Source: Aphrophora alni (taxonomy: Eukaryota > Arthropoda > Insecta > Hemiptera > Aphrophoridae). From it: a stretch of DNA of 64,000 nucleotides. The position numbers were made by a program, and so were the translations under genes. The stretch lies in NCBI GenBank assembly GCA_963513935.1, contig OY740769.1, positions 69,460,984 to 69,524,983 on the forward strand, written 5' to 3'. How positions within the stretch are numbered: position 1 is the stretch's first letter; the number at the start of each line of letters is the position of its first letter. Under the pieces are notes generated by a model. That model was not told where the DNA came from, did not search any database, and worked only from the letters and a program-made list of their open reading frames with translations. Positions 49,161-57,428 of this stretch are shown one piece after another.

Positions 49161-52100
49161 TTAATTCGTTTCATCACTGTCACCATCATTCATTAAATCT
49201 TTTGACATTTGATTTTTGAGCAATTCTTTTAATAAAAAATGACCATAGGCTAATGTTGTAATACCATCGTCACAAATAAATCTCTTATCATCGTCAGCAC
49301 TAAGAGCCAATTTATCCACTGTTATTGTTTGTACAATGTGTTTTTTTGATCTAAATGTTACAATACTTTTTCTTATATTAATAAAAGATTTCAAACAATT
49401 TTTATAATCCTCAAACTGGATAGTCTTAAGAGCGGCTTTGGTTATCCCTTTGGCTTTTTTTGTAACATCATTTACGGTTTTAAAAGTATATAATTTAGCT
49501 CTTAGCCCGACAAACTCTAATAGACCAACACCTTTACACTCATCTTTAAAACATCCTAATTTTTTTTCATTATCATTAAAATAACCTTCATGTGTGAGAG
49601 GAAGGTCTGACATGTCAAAATATTTTCTAACAGCTAAATTTTGTTTTATATCCAAATAAAAATTGTCTGTAAAAATTTTATAAAAAAGTCCATCTGTATC
49701 CATATAGAGTAAATTAAGATTAGATTTGTACATACTTTTCATCACATCATAATGCATTTCATACATATGGGTTTTACTTATTTCCAATACAGTAAAACCT
49801 ATATATATTGGCTTATTGAAATAAAGTGACTCTTTTTGTAATTCTACAGCACAGAGCGATTGATCATAAATTATACGATTCAAAAACGATGGTTGACTAA
49901 TTAATTTATTTAATTTTCTTGTTGTGTTTACAAGTTTTAGGTTCTTTCTTTTTCTAATATTTTCAATAGTTTTACCAAACATTGCATTTATTACAAATTT
50001 ATAAAAATCTTTTTCAAAATCATTTTTTGCATTTTGTCTTTTTTGTGTGTTGTATAAAACATATGACGCCAACCAAGGACTTTGTTTGAATCGCATAATT
50101 CTATGTATTTTTGTAAGAACTAAACCATGGTTTAACGCTTGTTTTAAATTTACATAATGACACACATACTTCTTCTTTGGTTCTAGAGTGGTTAGCAATT
50201 TAGCTTGCTTACTACCTAAAGGACATTTAATTTCAGGTAGGAAAGGAAGTTCATTGTGTTGGGAATGAAGTGATGTGGGGTATTCTACATCAACTTCTAG
50301 GATATAACCAATTGGTGAATCATCTGGAATGGACATGACATTGAAGGAATGCAAATTTTTTGTTACCCATTTGAAGGATTTAAATGGTAAAGGTCTCATC
50401 ATGCTAAAACCATATAGATTGGTGGCGTCAATGTAAATCAAACAAGATGGAGGTGTGTCTGATTTATAATTATTTTGCAACGGATTGTTGGCTTCAGCAT
50501 GTCTAGTTACACATGTAGTTATTCCACCTCTAATCCCATTTTCAATAAAAAGATATTTGTCATAATCTTGGAATAATTCCAATTCAATTTTAGTGAATTT
50601 AAGCATAGCATCAAACGTTAAACCTGGTAATGTGTAATAATATGCACAATCTAAGCCATAATTTTCAATAGATAAACTTCTAAAATTCTCAAACACATCA
50701 CACAACAACAAAATATCAATAAGCAAATACAAATCGCTATATTCTCCTAAAGTTGTACATTTAAAATGATTCCATACAGTTATTGCATGTTCATAGTCTG
50801 CATCTGATACATCGTTTGCTTCAAGGTGATTATAAAATTTATCTTTAGACGGTAGTTCAACTTCTTCCAACTTGTTCCAAGAATCGGTGTAATTATAGGG
50901 ATATACACCTTTCCTTGTTACAAGTGGCATATCATTTTCAGAAAAATGTTTACTTGTATGATTAAATTTATTACGCGGTAGATTATTAGTCAATTTACTT
51001 AAACTGGAACTCATAAATTTGAATGTATCAATAAATCTTAATGTAATTCCATTAATAGTTTTTTTGGAAAAAGTTATGTATTTTTCGCTAGTATTAGGAA
51101 TTACATTAATATCTTGTGAATCACAACCCAATTGTCGAACAATAAAATGACTGTCATAATTTGAACTACCGTGTATAAATATTGGGAGAAATTTTTGATT
51201 AATTCTTTGTAAATTGCAAGAATTGCATAAAACTGATCTAAAATTACCAGTAACATGACAGTGATCACGCACTGCTGTATTAAGCATGCTAAATTCACAA
51301 TCACATGCTTCACAATTAGTAGCCATTCTAAATTTTAACTTTTCAACATCACTCATTTTTTTTATGGGTTTCTTTTGTTTATAAATCTCCCCAATTGTAT
51401 TTGCAATTGATATAAGATGAGTCATAAATTTTTTCGCTGCATCTTTTCCACGATATATAATCGGTTTGTTAGGTAATTCACTCAAAATATATTCGGGTAA
51501 ATTTCCATCGACAACCAAATATATACCAAAAGACATAGGTTCGTGGATATCATTTAATTTTGTTTTTACACTCACTTTTTGATCTACATTTCTTAATAAA
51601 CATTCAAAATCTGCATATATTACAAAAGGTATGCGAAATTTGCGATTAAAATTTTTGAATTTTAAAATATCTTCTCCCTCTGAAGGCATTTTCACTTTTA
51701 GAGGTTTATTTTTTTTACAGTGTAATATATGCTTTTTTAACAATTTTCGTTTATTTTTTAAAGTAAAATGGCACAAACATCTTTTACAAAATACTGTTTT
51801 ATGGCCATTTTTACTTATCTGACTATTTACTAATCGGGAAAAATCACTAATATAACAATAATGACTAGAACCTTTATCATCTGTTATAAAAAATAAATCA
51901 TAATGATTTCTTTTAACTTTACTACATACTCTTAATGGAAACACTTCCCTATCATTATTAATTCCATAAACATTCACACTAACTCTAGGATTATTTTTTT
52001 CAAATTTGGAAATTTGATTTAATGGTGTTGGAAATTTTATACCTGTAACATTAAATTTGTTAGCTAAATTATAATAGCGTCTATTTACAATGTGTACATT

Positions 52101-52631
52101 TTTTAAATCAGTTGTTATATATGGAACTAACAATGACCACAAAAAACATTTATTATCATACAAATTTCGTGGATTAATAATTGCATTCTTATTTTTTATA
52201 AAATCGGGGAGTGGAATGAACGAACTTGCACTCAATGGATTATATCTACTAAAACGCAATATAATACCATCAATTCGCTCTAAAGTCCAACCAGAGCCCT
52301 TACCTTCGTATTCAATTTCTTCGTAGCATATTTTTCTACCTAATTTTCCTAAAATTAAATCCAAATTTGAATCCAAATATACTGGCACATTTTTTGTTTT
52401 AAAATATCGCAACTGTCTTTCTCTTGTCAAAGGTTTTACATACGATGTTTCAACTACAATATTAAATTTTAAAATAGCATATTCATTTAACATTTGACTA
52501 ATAAGATTTTTCATTTTATCTTTACTATTTTCTAAAAACGTGCAAGTATCTGTCACACCTAACATATTACCTAAATAAAACGTTTTTAGGCTTCCTCTAA
52601 AGGCGTGTTCAACTTGCATAAAATGATTCAT
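49161..52631 (-). CDS. polB: Protein-primed family B DNA polymerase
   Basis: 1156 aa, intact. Exonuclease motifs: DFE at 341-343, NYD at 491-493 and YLLID at 635-639. Between ExoI and ExoII lies a CxxC...DHCHVTG...CNSC segment (about 440-472), like an endonuclease VII/HNH-type zinc module. Polymerase motif A is D735 in IDATNLYGFSM, motif B is K878-x3-N-x2-FG, and motif C is YMDTDG (978-980). Gly after DTD replaces the more usual Ser. The ~330-residue N-terminal extension is where Polintons are thought to carry the terminal-protein function. It replicates the element from protein-capped ends. A CAG acceptor-like site lies 5 bp before the ATG. Confidence 0.97.
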   Translation of the reverse strand: MNHFMQVEHAFRGSLKTFYLGNMLGVTDTCTFLENSKDKMKNLISQMLNEYAILKFNIVVETSYVKPLTRERQLRYFKTKNVPVYLDSNLDLILGKLGRKICYEEIEYEGKGSGWTLERIDGIILRFSRYNPLSASSFIPLPDFIKNKNAIINPRNLYDNKCFLWSLLVPYITTDLKNVHIVNRRYYNLANKFNVTGIKFPTPLNQISKFEKNNPRVSVNVYGINNDREVFPLRVCSKVKRNHYDLFFITDDKGSSHYCYISDFSRLVNSQISKNGHKTVFCKRCLCHFTLKNKRKLLKKHILHCKKNKPLKVKMPSEGEDILKFKNFNRKFRIPFVIYADFECLLRNVDQKVSVKTKLNDIHEPMSFGIYLVVDGNLPEYILSELPNKPIIYRGKDAAKKFMTHLISIANTIGEIYKQKKPIKKMSDVEKLKFRMATNCEACDCEFSMLNTAVRDHCHVTGNFRSVLCNSCNLQRINQKFLPIFIHGSSNYDSHFIVRQLGCDSQDINVIPNTSEKYITFSKKTINGITLRFIDTFKFMSSSLSKLTNNLPRNKFNHTSKHFSENDMPLVTRKGVYPYNYTDSWNKLEEVELPSKDKFYNHLEANDVSDADYEHAITVWNHFKCTTLGEYSDLYLLIDILLLCDVFENFRSLSIENYGLDCAYYYTLPGLTFDAMLKFTKIELELFQDYDKYLFIENGIRGGITTCVTRHAEANNPLQNNYKSDTPPSCLIYIDATNLYGFSMMRPLPFKSFKWVTKNLHSFNVMSIPDDSPIGYILEVDVEYPTSLHSQHNELPFLPEIKCPLGSKQAKLLTTLEPKKKYVCHYVNLKQALNHGLVLTKIHRIMRFKQSPWLASYVLYNTQKRQNAKNDFEKDFYKFVINAMFGKTIENIRKRKNLKLVNTTRKLNKLISQPSFLNRIIYDQSLCAVELQKESLYFNKPIYIGFTVLEISKTHMYEMHYDVMKSMYKSNLNLLYMDTDGLFYKIFTDNFYLDIKQNLAVRKYFDMSDLPLTHEGYFNDNEKKLGCFKDECKGVGLLEFVGLRAKLYTFKTVNDVTKKAKGITKAALKTIQFEDYKNCLKSFINIRKSIVTFRSKKHIVQTITVDKLALSADDDKRFICDDGITTLAYGHFLLKELLKNQMSKDLMNDGDSDETN

Positions 52632-52660
52632 TTTTCTGAAAAAAAAAAAAAAGGAAAAAA
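52632..52660 (-). promoter_or_regulatory. Putative 3' splice site before PolB
   Basis: On the minus strand a T14 tract ends in CAG, followed by AAAA and the ATG of PolB. The CAG is at 52638-52636. Together with the donor at 54480 it would join the shared leader to PolB. Confidence 0.5.
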
Positions 52661-52770
52661 TAAAAAATAGAAAAGTACACTATAATAAATCTCTTTTTAT
52701 TTTATATAAACAATATACAATTTTAACATAAATAATAACTAAAATATCTAATTATGACAAAGAAATCAAC

Positions 52771-53229
52771 TTAATTATAACGACTAATTTTTTCAATTTT
52801 TACAACATCAATAGCTGCGTTTTCAAAACCTTGAAGCTTTGAACCCACATCTACTAATAAATCTTTAATTCTTTTTAATATAGGATCGCTTGATTTCTCT
52901 GTAAGAAAATATGCTTTTTTCGATACCTTCGTCCAGTACTGTTTTTCTGAACAATTTTTGAGGTCTTTACAATCAGTTACCTCTATTTTAATTAAATGTG
53001 AACCCTGTTCACCGGGAGTTGTGATTTTTCTTCTTTTACCATTTTTTACATACTGAACCACCTGTTTGACTATTGGTAATTTACTGGAACGTTTTAATTT
53101 TTTATTAGATTTTTTAAACATTTTTTCAAATTTGTCACTGTCGCCATCAAAATCGGTATCATCATCATCATCATCTGAATTTGATTCTGATTTTGATGAT
53201 GACGATGCAACAGAACTGGACGAAGACAT
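52771..53229 (-). CDS. Ser/Asp-rich C-terminal frame of a split lysine-rich gene (152 aa)
   Basis: The frame begins with a Ser run (MSSSSS), an acidic DDDDDD stretch, then a basic KKSNKKLKRSS region and a globular C-terminal part with IKIEVTDCKDLKNCSEKQYW and a helical end. I recognise no family. It overlaps the end of the upstream ORF by 136 nt in another frame; the upstream ORF becomes nonsense-like (His/Gln/Met runs) exactly where this Ser/Asp code begins. The frame has a TAA a few codons before its first ATG. It is either the 3' half of one gene broken by a frameshift near 53250-53265 or an independent overlapping gene. Possibly a nuclear DNA- or Pol-associated protein; inference only. 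Confidence 0.6.
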   Translation of the reverse strand: MSSSSSVASSSSKSESNSDDDDDDTDFDGDSDKFEKMFKKSNKKLKRSSKLPIVKQVVQYVKNGKRRKITTPGEQGSHLIKIEVTDCKDLKNCSEKQYWTKVSKKAYFLTEKSSDPILKRIKDLLVDVGSKLQGFENAAIDVVKIEKISRYN

Positions 53230-53789
53230 TGAATTACGTTTTTTATTTTTTTAGTTAATTTACGTTTTCTAGATTTTTTTTCTTCATCTTTTTTAGCGTC
53301 AAAATTTCTACTTAAAATGGCTCTAATAATATTTATAAAATTTTGTACAGCTTCAAGAGGAAAAAGTTTATCTTTGATATTTTTTCTCTTTAAAGGTGTA
53401 GATAAAATTTGACAAATTTCTTCAAAGTTCATTTCTTTGTCATTAATCGCAAAAATTTTATGTTGGGATTCTACTTGCAATAAAATCCCATTTGATAGTT
53501 CAATAAATAATGCCCTTATTATAAAAAAAATATTACATAATTCTGCATTACTGCACACATCAGAATTAATTTTTAATTCGTTCACTACAACTTCCCATTT
53601 TCCTAATGTCGTCATCCCAATTAAAATCAATTGTTCTAATAAACTAACAACATTAATTTTCATTCTATTGTCTTCATAACGGCTGGTGGATGGTGTCTCC
53701 AAATTTTGAATTATATTCCTCTTTGGAGGACAGTCAACCGTACAGTCGACGTAGACAATATCAGATGGTTGTTGTTGTTGGGATGACAT
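53094..53789 (-). CDS. N-terminal frame of a split lysine-rich gene (231 aa)
   Basis: A Gln-rich start, then a helical region (LLEQLILIGMTTLGKWEVVVNE; LCNIFFIIRALFIELSNG; EICQILSTPLKRK; AVQNFINIIRAIL) and a basic KKDEEKKSRKRKLTKK segment like a nuclear localisation signal. About 45 C-terminal residues after that are low-complexity His/Gln/Met and look like out-of-frame reading of the Ser/Asp-rich code shared with the 53229 frame. An indel in the A-rich runs near 53250-53265 is the simplest explanation. No known domain. An acceptor-like TTTTTTCAG lies 2 bp before the ATG. Confidence 0.6.
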   Translation of the reverse strand: MSSQQQQPSDIVYVDCTVDCPPKRNIIQNLETPSTSRYEDNRMKINVVSLLEQLILIGMTTLGKWEVVVNELKINSDVCSNAELCNIFFIIRALFIELSNGILLQVESQHKIFAINDKEMNFEEICQILSTPLKRKNIKDKLFPLEAVQNFINIIRAILSRNFDAKKDEEKKSRKRKLTKKIKNVIQCLRPVLLHRHHQNQNQIQMMMMMIPILMATVTNLKKCLKNLIKN

Positions 53790-53811
53790 TACTGAAAAAA
53801 TAAAAAAAACC
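53790..53811 (-). promoter_or_regulatory. Putative 3' splice site before the lysine-rich gene
   Basis: On the minus strand a T-rich tract ends in CAG (53794-53792), then TA and the ATG. Same layout as before PolB and dUTPase. Confidence 0.5.
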
Positions 53812-54308
53812 TATTTTTTATCAGTGGAACCAAAACCCGAATCACCTCTTTCAGTAACAGGTAATTCACAAAAACATTCTTCTAATTTAGGATATAATAT
53901 TGCCTCACAAATTAGCTGAGCTATTTTATCCCCTCTTTTTACAACAAAATCTTCACACGAATGATTAAATAAAAGTATTTGTATATTTCCTGTATAATCT
54001 TTATCAATTACACCAGCGCCAATATTAATAAAATAATTTAATGCTAACCCCGATCTGGGAGCTATTCTTCCATAACAATTTTTGGGTAAAATAATTGCTA
54101 AATCGGTTTTAATTAATTTTCTATTTAACTTAGGAACTATATAATCGTAAGCGCTTCTGAGATCAAATCCAGCAGCATTAGCTGTTCCTTTTTCTGGTGT
54201 AAATGCATTAGCTGTTAATTTACGGAATCCTAAAATTGGCTGTTCTTCCGTGACTGAAAGACGGAATCCTAAAATTGGTTGTTGATTCATAACTGAAAGA
54301 CCAAACAT
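53811..54308 (-). CDS. dut: dUTPase (trimeric type)
   Basis: All five dUTPase motifs are present: AGFDLRSAYD (1), PRSGLA (2), GAGVIDKDYTG (3), RGDKIAQLI (4) and RGDSGFGS (5). It hydrolyses dUTP to dUMP and keeps uracil out of replicating DNA. Trimeric dUTPases occur in cells, retroviruses, herpes-, pox- and baculoviruses. Two ATGs compete. The one at 54308 lies upstream of a putative splice acceptor (CAG at 54295-54293), whereas the ATG at 54290 lies just after it and is my preferred start. The N-terminus has a 13-residue duplication (QPILGFR twice) from a 39-bp tandem repeat that also copies the acceptor. The frame is intact. Confidence 0.95.
   Translation of the reverse strand: MFGLSVMNQQPILGFRLSVTEEQPILGFRKLTANAFTPEKGTANAAGFDLRSAYDYIVPKLNRKLIKTDLAIILPKNCYGRIAPRSGLALNYFINIGAGVIDKDYTGNIQILLFNHSCEDFVVKRGDKIAQLICEAILYPKLEECFCELPVTERGDSGFGSTDKK
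54235..54305 (-). repeat. 39-bp tandem duplication at dUTPase 5' end
   Basis: GGAATCCTAAAATTGG and ACTGAAAGAC (plus strand) each recur with a 39-bp period. The unit contains the CTTTCAG acceptor and encodes QPILGFR. It creates a second potential acceptor whose use would remove the preferred start codon. Confidence 0.85.
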
Positions 54309-54480
54309 AACTATTGTTAGGTCAACAAATACTAAAAAAATTTTACTAGAATTACATATGTGATTTTTGTATTCTCACAAAAATTAAAAACAATTTTTGG
54401 ATAAAACAAGTAATGCATTAATTTTTGTTAATATGTTTACAATATAAAAAAAGTTTTTAAATTAAAAAATATTAACTCAC

Positions 54481-54760
54481 CTATTGGTGGTAGTTGAAAG
54501 AAGACTAAACAAAAAGCAGCAGCGATTAAGATTTGTAAAGTTGTAGTGAGCTGATGGTGTAACAGTGCAAGCAGAACTGGTAGATGATCCAAACAAAAAA
54601 GCAGCAGAAATAGTGTAGCGATTACGATTTGTAAAGTTGTGATGAACTGATGGTGTAACAGTGCAAGCAGAACTGGTAGACGATTTGTAAAGTTGTGATG
54701 AACTGAAGGTGTAACAGTGCAAACAGTGTGGACTGTAGCAGAACTGGTAGACAGATAAAG
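54481..54760 (-). other. Candidate shared 5' leader exon (ATG-free)
   Basis: Minus strand. It begins about 25-30 nt after a TATA-like TATAAGTA and ends at TAG|GTGAGT (donor, exon end 54481). Scanning the whole ~280 nt on the minus strand, I find no ATG, which is unlikely by chance and fits an untranslated leader. It contains three copies of a ~55-bp repeat. Acceptors of matching quality occur just before three downstream ORFs. The arrangement resembles adenovirus transcription units that splice a leader to several early ORFs; no transcript evidence is available. Confidence 0.55.
54530..54753. repeat. ~55-bp imperfect repeats in the leader region
   Basis: GATTTGTAAAGTTGT recurs at 54530, 54626 and 54682, each followed by GTGTAACAGTGCAA and mostly by GCAGAACTGGTAGA. 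Copies 2 and 3 are 56 bp apart. Copy 1 is 96 bp from copy 2 because of an extra AAGCAGCAG-containing segment that also occurs before copy 1. Confidence 0.85.
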
Positions 54761-54780
54761 TAAAAAGAAAAATATCTGAC

Positions 54781-54788
54781 TACTTATA
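54781..54788 (-). promoter_or_regulatory. TATA-like box (TATAAGTA) of leftward early unit
   Basis: AGTATAAGTAG on the minus strand, upstream of the ATG-free leader. The match to TATA consensus is good but no strong Inr is visible. Confidence 0.45.
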
Positions 54789-55020
54789 CTTGTCTCAGCC
54801 TTCGAGGAGAAAACCTTGAACGCGCAATAGCTTAGAAAAAACAACTTTTTAGCACAGCACTTAATGTCAAGATAATTAACGAACAAAATATTCAGAGGTC
54901 TGTGCCAAGAAACAAGTTCTTTATTGACTAGTCGAGGTTGGATCATTAGCAAACCTTCTTTGGAATTTTCTACAAGATTATAAAAGTCAAGGTTATAAGC
55001 TGATTTCTATACAAAAACCT

Positions 55021-55086
55021 TGTATTATTATATAATTTCTATCGTAGCCAAATTTAGATTTCTCTAGAGAATGATTCATTAACATC
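55021..55086 (-). pseudogene. Fragment duplicated from the adjacent gene (55087-55698)
   Basis: Directly after the TAA of the neighbouring gene, the minus strand repeats ~65 bp of that gene (source about 55418-55483) with ~88% identity. It encodes MLMNH-LEK-KFGYDRNYI and then breaks up. It is a remnant of a tandem paralogue or of unequal exchange. Confidence 0.8.
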
Positions 55087-55698
55087 TTACTCTCCTCTTA
55101 AATATCTTTTCTTCAAAATATAATCAAAACAAGCGTTTTTGTCATTAAGTGTTGCTAAATCAATTGCGACTTTGCGTACATCATCAATAGAACATTCTTT
55201 GATATTGAAAATGTTAAATAGTGGCGATATGACACATTTATCACACCAACTTTCGCATTTCCATATAAGATCAACTAACAAGTCATCCCTATATACAACA
55301 TCTGGGATAAAGATATAACATGCTTTTTTTATATCAAAATCGTCTTTGAAAAGAACATATTCACTCATACATTCGCGACACAAAAAAAATGAATCATTTC
55401 CATAGTGAAACTTTTGAATTATTATGTAATTTCTATCGTAACCAAATTTAGGTTTCTCTAGAGGATGGTTCATTAACATGACAAAGTCTGTATGCGAAAC
55501 ATTATTCCAGTCTATATTTTCATATAAATAACCTTGTGTATCACATTTTAAATTCATCCATGTTTTCTTACAAATTGTTTTTAAATATTTTTGAATAGTC
55601 ACTGGTAGTTCTAACTTATCTATATCTTGAAATCGTTTCACTTGACCGCAAACTTTTTCCGAACATAATTGAAATAAACTCACTGCTGACAATGACAT
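55087..55698 (-). CDS. Protein with N-terminal BC-box/SOCS-box-like motif (203 aa)
   Basis: Residues ~5-40 read as a candidate Elongin-BC-binding motif: SLFQLC-x3-V (BC-box pattern SLxxLC), then ~15 residues later LELPVTIQKYL, like the Leu-Pro-rich cullin box of SOCS boxes. The rest is unknown, with CxxC-type pairs (FLCREC and WCDKC) that could bind zinc, and no signal peptide. If real, it would recruit a cullin E3 ligase to a target, a strategy several viruses use. SOCS boxes are usually C-terminal; N-terminal BC-boxes also exist. The frame is intact with its own TATA box 37 bp upstream of the ATG. The motif assignment is inference. Confidence 0.65.
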   Translation of the reverse strand: MSLSAVSLFQLCSEKVCGQVKRFQDIDKLELPVTIQKYLKTICKKTWMNLKCDTQGYLYENIDWNNVSHTDFVMLMNHPLEKPKFGYDRNYIIIQKFHYGNDSFFLCRECMSEYVLFKDDFDIKKACYIFIPDVVYRDDLLVDLIWKCESWCDKCVISPLFNIFNIKECSIDDVRKVAIDLATLNDKNACFDYILKKRYLRGE

Positions 55699-55734
55699 TA
55701 TAGTACACTAATAATTGTGACTACGTTCACCAGC

Positions 55735-55742
55735 TATTTATA
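55735..55742 (-). promoter_or_regulatory. TATA box (TATAAATA) of the BC-box-like gene
   Basis: TATAAATAGCTGG on the minus strand, ending 36 bp before the ATG at 55698, so the 5' UTR would be only ~10-15 nt. Confidence 0.6.
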
Positions 55743-55813
55743 GTCAAAAAATATAACGCAATACTATTGGTTGAAAAAAACTCTTTTACTATTGGATGAA
55801 ATAGTTGTCATGG

Positions 55814-57421
55814 CTAGCGTTGCTCTAATGTTGATACAAGATATTTTAATTGCTGCAATACGTTAGTATAAGCTGAAGGTTTTTTTAAACATTCAATTTC
55901 AAAAATTGATAAATTATTCTTTTCTACCTTAACTAATGTATTTAAAAACTCGTCATATTCTAAAACTGTGTTATTGTTGAAAAAATATAGTAATCCATTT
56001 GTATATCTAAATATTGATTCCATATTAGAAGGTAAAGTGTTAAATGTTTTATATATAAGTCCATAACTCTTTCCAGTAAAACTACATTCATCTAATTCCA
56101 TAAAATAAACATCGTTGAAAAATAGAAAAGTACGTCCTGAATATGAATTAACTACACCATTAATTTTCATATTTGATCTAGCGCCAAGAACGCTAATATG
56201 TTTTGGATAGCCAACTTCAAGTTTTAAGGAGGGAAATTCAAGCATATATATGTTGTTCTTAATAAAAAGTACAATTTGTCCCGACGGTCTTTGGTAAAGA
56301 AAATCAATTTTTTCATAATCTGTTGGAAGAAACAGTAACCAGTCTGTTATAAGTTGTGGTTTGCTATAATGTTTATCTTCCAAATTTACTATCCAAAACC
56401 ATTTTTTGTAAAATATATATAGTTGTTGATTAATTATTAAAAATGTTTTCAAATTATTCAAATCGCATAAATCTGGTTCTTCAACCACAGATACCGTTGT
56501 CTCTGTAATCTCTGCTGTAATATATGTAGTCGGTGTAGTTGAACTGAAATAAGTGGGTGTTGTCGTTCCATATAAACTTTGTACAGCTAATATATCATCC
56601 TTTCCTAGATCAATTTTATCATAGTTATAATATGGAAACATTATAGACGTTACATCATTTGAATGTAATATACCCAACGTATGTCCAATTTCATGAATTA
56701 AAACAGCTAATAAACTAGTTGTATCTGGATGACATTTAGTAATATCCATTTCTAAACACCAAGATTCATCAGAATCAACATGTATTTCAACTGTTGAATA
56801 ATCATATTTAGGAAAATATGCGTGGGCAACTTTATTACCTTTACCATCTAAACTATTGGAACAAGTATCGGATAGTTTTTGAAATTTGTGCGTTCTTCTT
56901 TTATTAGAAATTAAAATGTCTTGTTCGTATTTATCATATGAAAAAATTAAATCTGTATGTTGTGCCCAAGTATTAAAAGCCTCCTTAGTTATATTTATAA
57001 TAGTTTTATTGGCATAAGAGTAATACCATTTTAAATATTTCTTATTCCATTTCCTCGTATATGTTGAAAACCCAAACACATCATCCTGCAAACCGCACCT
57101 CGGTGTTTTCATTAATTCTAAAGTCTCATTGGTAATTTCGCCATTAACAGTTAAATTATAGAATTCTTGAAAGAGAAGTAAAGCATCCGTTAGTGTTGTT
57201 GAATCAACGTTAGAAATGGAATTGTTTAAAGTATTCAAATAACCAAAATTAGATAAATGTTCTAAAACAAATGAAGTTTCATTTTCCGTTTTAACAAAAA
57301 CGGGTAATAATAAAAATATAAATATCATCATTACAACGTCTTGGTACAATTGACTGCAATAACGACCAACTAAGTAATGACAATATATTTCATGATTGAA
57401 CATGTTTAAAATATGTTTCAT
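55814..57421 (-). CDS. Matrix metalloproteinase (prodomain, catalytic, hemopexin)
   Basis: A secreted zinc endopeptidase of the MMP family. From the first ATG (535 aa): a hydrophobic signal segment at ~31-43 (IFIFLLLPVFV; the start at M31 or M32 is likely), a peptidoglycan-binding-like prodomain, the cysteine switch PRCG (107-110), and zinc site HEIGHTLGILH (H243, E244, H247, H253) with Met-turn SIMFPYY. A Thr-rich hinge (~286-315) and a C-terminal hemopexin-like domain bounded by Cys (C319 and one near 512) follow. No furin site is evident. It would degrade extracellular matrix. Baculo- and other insect viruses carry MMPs, but an MMP is not a Polinton core gene. The start lies 7 bp inside the right TIR, so the promoter is probably in the TIR. 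Confidence 0.95.
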   Translation of the reverse strand: MKHILNMFNHEIYCHYLVGRYCSQLYQDVVMMIFIFLLLPVFVKTENETSFVLEHLSNFGYLNTLNNSISNVDSTTLTDALLLFQEFYNLTVNGEITNETLELMKTPRCGLQDDVFGFSTYTRKWNKKYLKWYYSYANKTIINITKEAFNTWAQHTDLIFSYDKYEQDILISNKRRTHKFQKLSDTCSNSLDGKGNKVAHAYFPKYDYSTVEIHVDSDESWCLEMDITKCHPDTTSLLAVLIHEIGHTLGILHSNDVTSIMFPYYNYDKIDLGKDDILAVQSLYGTTTPTYFSSTTPTTYITAEITETTVSVVEEPDLCDLNNLKTFLIINQQLYIFYKKWFWIVNLEDKHYSKPQLITDWLLFLPTDYEKIDFLYQRPSGQIVLFIKNNIYMLEFPSLKLEVGYPKHISVLGARSNMKINGVVNSYSGRTFLFFNDVYFMELDECSFTGKSYGLIYKTFNTLPSNMESIFRYTNGLLYFFNNNTVLEYDEFLNTLVKVEKNNLSIFEIECLKKPSAYTNVLQQLKYLVSTLEQR

Positions 57422-57428
57422 GTTTGGA

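Noticed and set aside
54437..54952. 171-codon minus-strand frame with Leu/His-rich repeats (and the 81-codon frame inside it)
   Set aside because: It covers the repeat array and candidate leader. The inner 81-codon frame has no ATG, the sequence is repeat-driven, and it runs through the donor site. An untranslated leader explains it better.
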